Positions 61,450-64,000 of a DNA stretch of 64,000 nucleotides are shown one piece after another (the stretch's first letter is position 1; every line of letters begins with the position of its first letter). The DNA is from Epiperipatus broadwayi (taxonomy: Eukaryota; Onychophora; Udeonychophora; Euonychophora; Peripatidae), in assembly GCA_028023455.1 (NCBI GenBank), contig JAQFVV010006426.1:1662501-1726500 (forward strand). The letters are read 5' to 3'. Under the pieces are notes generated by a model. That model searched no databases. It was given only the letters and a program-made list of their open reading frames with translations, and was not told where the DNA came from. The translations under genes were made by a program, and so were the position numbers.

Positions 61450-63850
61450 ATTTAGTATATAACACAATAAATCCTGAATGTAACTTAGAGCCTAAGAACA
61501 TTTTATTGAACCCAAACTACATTCAATAAATAAATAAATGCTAAATTAAATTTAAACGTAGCTATAATTCTGTAAATAAATTTATGTATATATTTCTTAT
61601 ATTTTTTATAATTGTTTTAAAATGTATACATATATGGTAGAATATTGTTTTACTTTGAATTTAAGCTGTCCCTGAAATCAATCTGCAATAAGATTTTAAA
61701 TTTGGAAATAAATATAAAAATATTTTGTAATGGATATTGAAAAATAATAAACATTTTTATTTACTTATTTTTTACTTACTTATATTTTTATTTACTTAAT
61801 AATTGTGGAATACTTTTCATTTTTAGGCTCTGAGAATGATTTTCTGTGTTTATTACACTAAAATAACTGTTTCTTCATGGCTCAGTAATGATTATTGTTT
61901 TCATTAACTGCAAATATTTTACTGGCTGTGCAAATTCCAATTTTTTCAGTGCACAATATAATTTTTTTCAGTATCATATGTAAACTATGTTTCATCATTA
62001 GTAAGTATGGGTAATAAAGAAACAACTCAAAAGTAAAATCCAGCTTGATACAATGCAACTCTACACAACTGCTATTGAGTAGCAGCTGGATTATTTCAGA
62101 AAAGTGAAAATGGAAAATATTCAAAAAACTTTCTATCAACAACTAATTTGTACATCAATAATCTGATTATTGGAAATAGGAAACCAACAAAAAATGATGC
62201 TAAAATTTTTGCTTTGAATTTAAGCTGCACTCTAACTTTACCAGTTCAAAATTTGAATGAATAATGTTGCTTATACTTGAAGTAATACTGTATTAATTTC
62301 TCCAAAAACATTGTATCTGAATATATTCTACTTAATCTTTAGTGTAATTAAATGTTTATTTAATATCTCGATGTAAATATAAACTAAGTATATGTATTAC
62401 TGAGATCGTAATCATGTTATCCAATGAAAGAATGATAGGTGATATAATCTTATATATAAATAAAAAATACACAAGGAAAGTTTAATTAATAATTAAATTC
62501 ATATTTTATTTACATTAATAAAAATATTCAATAATATTAATTTAGGTTATCTTTAGTATTTTTGGAATCTTACAGGTAATATAAATATCTATAATAATTC
62601 TAGATGCAAAAGCAGGATTAATAAGTACAACATTTATCCTATACTTGATTTACAAAAATATTAACAATTGTTATATATTATTAAGCATAAAATTGCTTAT
62701 TAGGGAATAAACATTTCAAATAAATCATGAAATATGTTTTCTCAGGTTGGTCATTAAAAAATTATTATGTAATTATTCTAAATATTATTTAGTCTATCTA
62801 AACCTTAAGATATATTTGTACAAATATATCTTCAAAGTATTATGGGAAAAATTGCATATAATATTGCTGATTTATTGAGAAGTTGGAATACAAAAATGTA
62901 CATTTATGTGCACACATACTCTTTTATTCAATATAAATGAGTGAATTACTTTATCTCTTCAAAATAAATATATCTATTAGGAAATAAAAAAATAGGTACT
63001 ATTAATAAGCATAAACATTACCTGCATAAGCTTAAAACTATATTGTCTCTAATATTCAATAAAAAATGAGTATTTATCATCAAAATCCACCTCATATTTG
63101 ATAACATAGTGTAAATAACTAAATAATTAGTTAACATAAAGTATATAAAATTTTAAATTCATATAATCATAGTTAAATTAAATTTTATTTATACAAAATA
63201 AATGCATTCAAGAAAAACAAATATACTTTGTGCAATATAACTATATAATTATTAAATAATTCATTGTCACAGACTGTTGGAGAGAACGTTGAAATATTCT
63301 TACATAATAAATAATAGTAATGAATGAAAATATATATATTTCATAAAATTATCATTTTTTAAAAAATAGTAATACTTTAATTTTGAAGATCTGTATTTTT
63401 TTAAAAAAAAATAAAATTCATAGTTTTTTTTGAATGTTTGTTTTATGGCTATATAGAACAAAAATATTTATTAGCATGTACTTAGAAATTAATTTCAAAA
63501 ATTCATTCAGTTTATTGTTTATAAAACTGTTTAAAGTAATAGTGGTTCTCTGAAACATCAATTACATGTTTCATGGAATCCTTAAATACATTCTAATGTA
63601 ATTACTTTAAGTATTTCTTCTATGGACACTTTGTAGATTATTTAATTAAATATATGACTTGAAGATAATTTTATCATGGCAGATTAAAATTTGATGGAAC
63701 AGTTAAATGATTAATGAGCCTCTAACAAATTTAGTTTAACTACTTTTGTTTTTATTTGTTTACAAATTGTGAAAGTATATAAAATATTAGCAGTAAACAA
63801 GTAATAATTAATTTATAGAGTGCAGAGAGAGCTTATGTAAATAGTCTGAA
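61450..63850 (+). repeat. Duplicated block, copy 2 (uninterrupted order)
   Basis: About 2.4 kb that corresponds piece by piece to 52546-53490 followed by 58925-59930. Because the two parts are contiguous here, the first copy must have been split by roughly 5 kb of later sequence including the Penelope-like element. 61655-62293 is an extra segment with 16-base direct repeats (CTTTGAATTTAAGCTG at 61653-61668 and 62212-62227) near its ends, likely a separate insertion. Overall divergence by eye 20-30 percent. Confidence 0.75.
61655..62293. other. Insertion in copy 2 of the duplicated block
   Basis: About 640 bases absent from copy 1. CTTTGAATTTAAGCTG is repeated near both ends (543 bases apart). 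The minus frame at 61882-62142 has no recognised domain. Possibly a small DNA element; unassigned. Confidence 0.5.
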
Positions 63851-64000
63851 CAGGCACTAATCTGTATTCAATGCATTTTAAAATTCACAATAATCAAGCA
63901 TATTTTGCTGATAGAGGGATCTTCCAAACCATGACACAAGATAGTGACTTTTATAAGGATAAAAGTGGCCATCTTATCTTTAACCTAAATGTCCATTTAT

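Overview
The window looks like a gene-poor, transposon-dominated stretch of an AT-rich animal genome. Bacterial-style genes and conserved host exons are absent. The repeat content is: very long perfect microsatellites, BED/hAT transposons, a Ty3/gypsy-like element, a Penelope-like element with a GIY-YIG domain, tRNA-derived SINEs and many APE-type LINEs. This would suit a lophotrochozoan, and I would guess a cephalopod such as an octopus. The taxonomic guess is inference only.

Layout. 1-4905: AT-rich sequence with a diverged direct duplication (221-405 and 612-812), a perfect ATCT array of about 143 units (2983-3556) and a diverged tandem repeat carrying GTCACATGAC E-boxes. 4906-9299: complete hAT element with 8-bp target duplications and a full transposase frame broken by four stops. 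9920-11434: second hAT, internally deleted, also with a perfect 8-bp target duplication. 12860-16700: broken gypsy-like element in which an integrase block is inverted between the RT and the rest of the integrase core. 17000-21740: AT-rich, short tandem repeats only. 21740-42950: array of five minus-strand LINE copies (A to E), each separated from the next by a trinucleotide tail; two tail-like blocks have grown to 2.1 kb and 1.3 kb. 43600-46490: two MITE/foldback elements and a diverged satellite-like tandem repeat. 46490-49600: a sixth LINE copy (F). 51046-51189: a long hairpin. 53820-56554: Penelope-like element flanked by an inverted copy of its own 3' end. 52540-63850: a diverged duplication, one copy of which is split by about 5 kb containing the Penelope element. 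58736-60630: three tRNA-derived SINE copies.

No host gene can be supported. Every recognisable coding stretch belongs to a transposable element, and all are defective by stops, frameshifts, truncation or rearrangement, although several catalytic motifs persist (YMDD in LINE copies A, B, D, E and F; YVDD in the Penelope element). The most interesting pattern is the LINE array: copies from different subfamilies and with different 5' truncations repeatedly abut one another's (TAG)n-type tails, as expected if the element inserts into the microsatellite that its own 3' tail creates.
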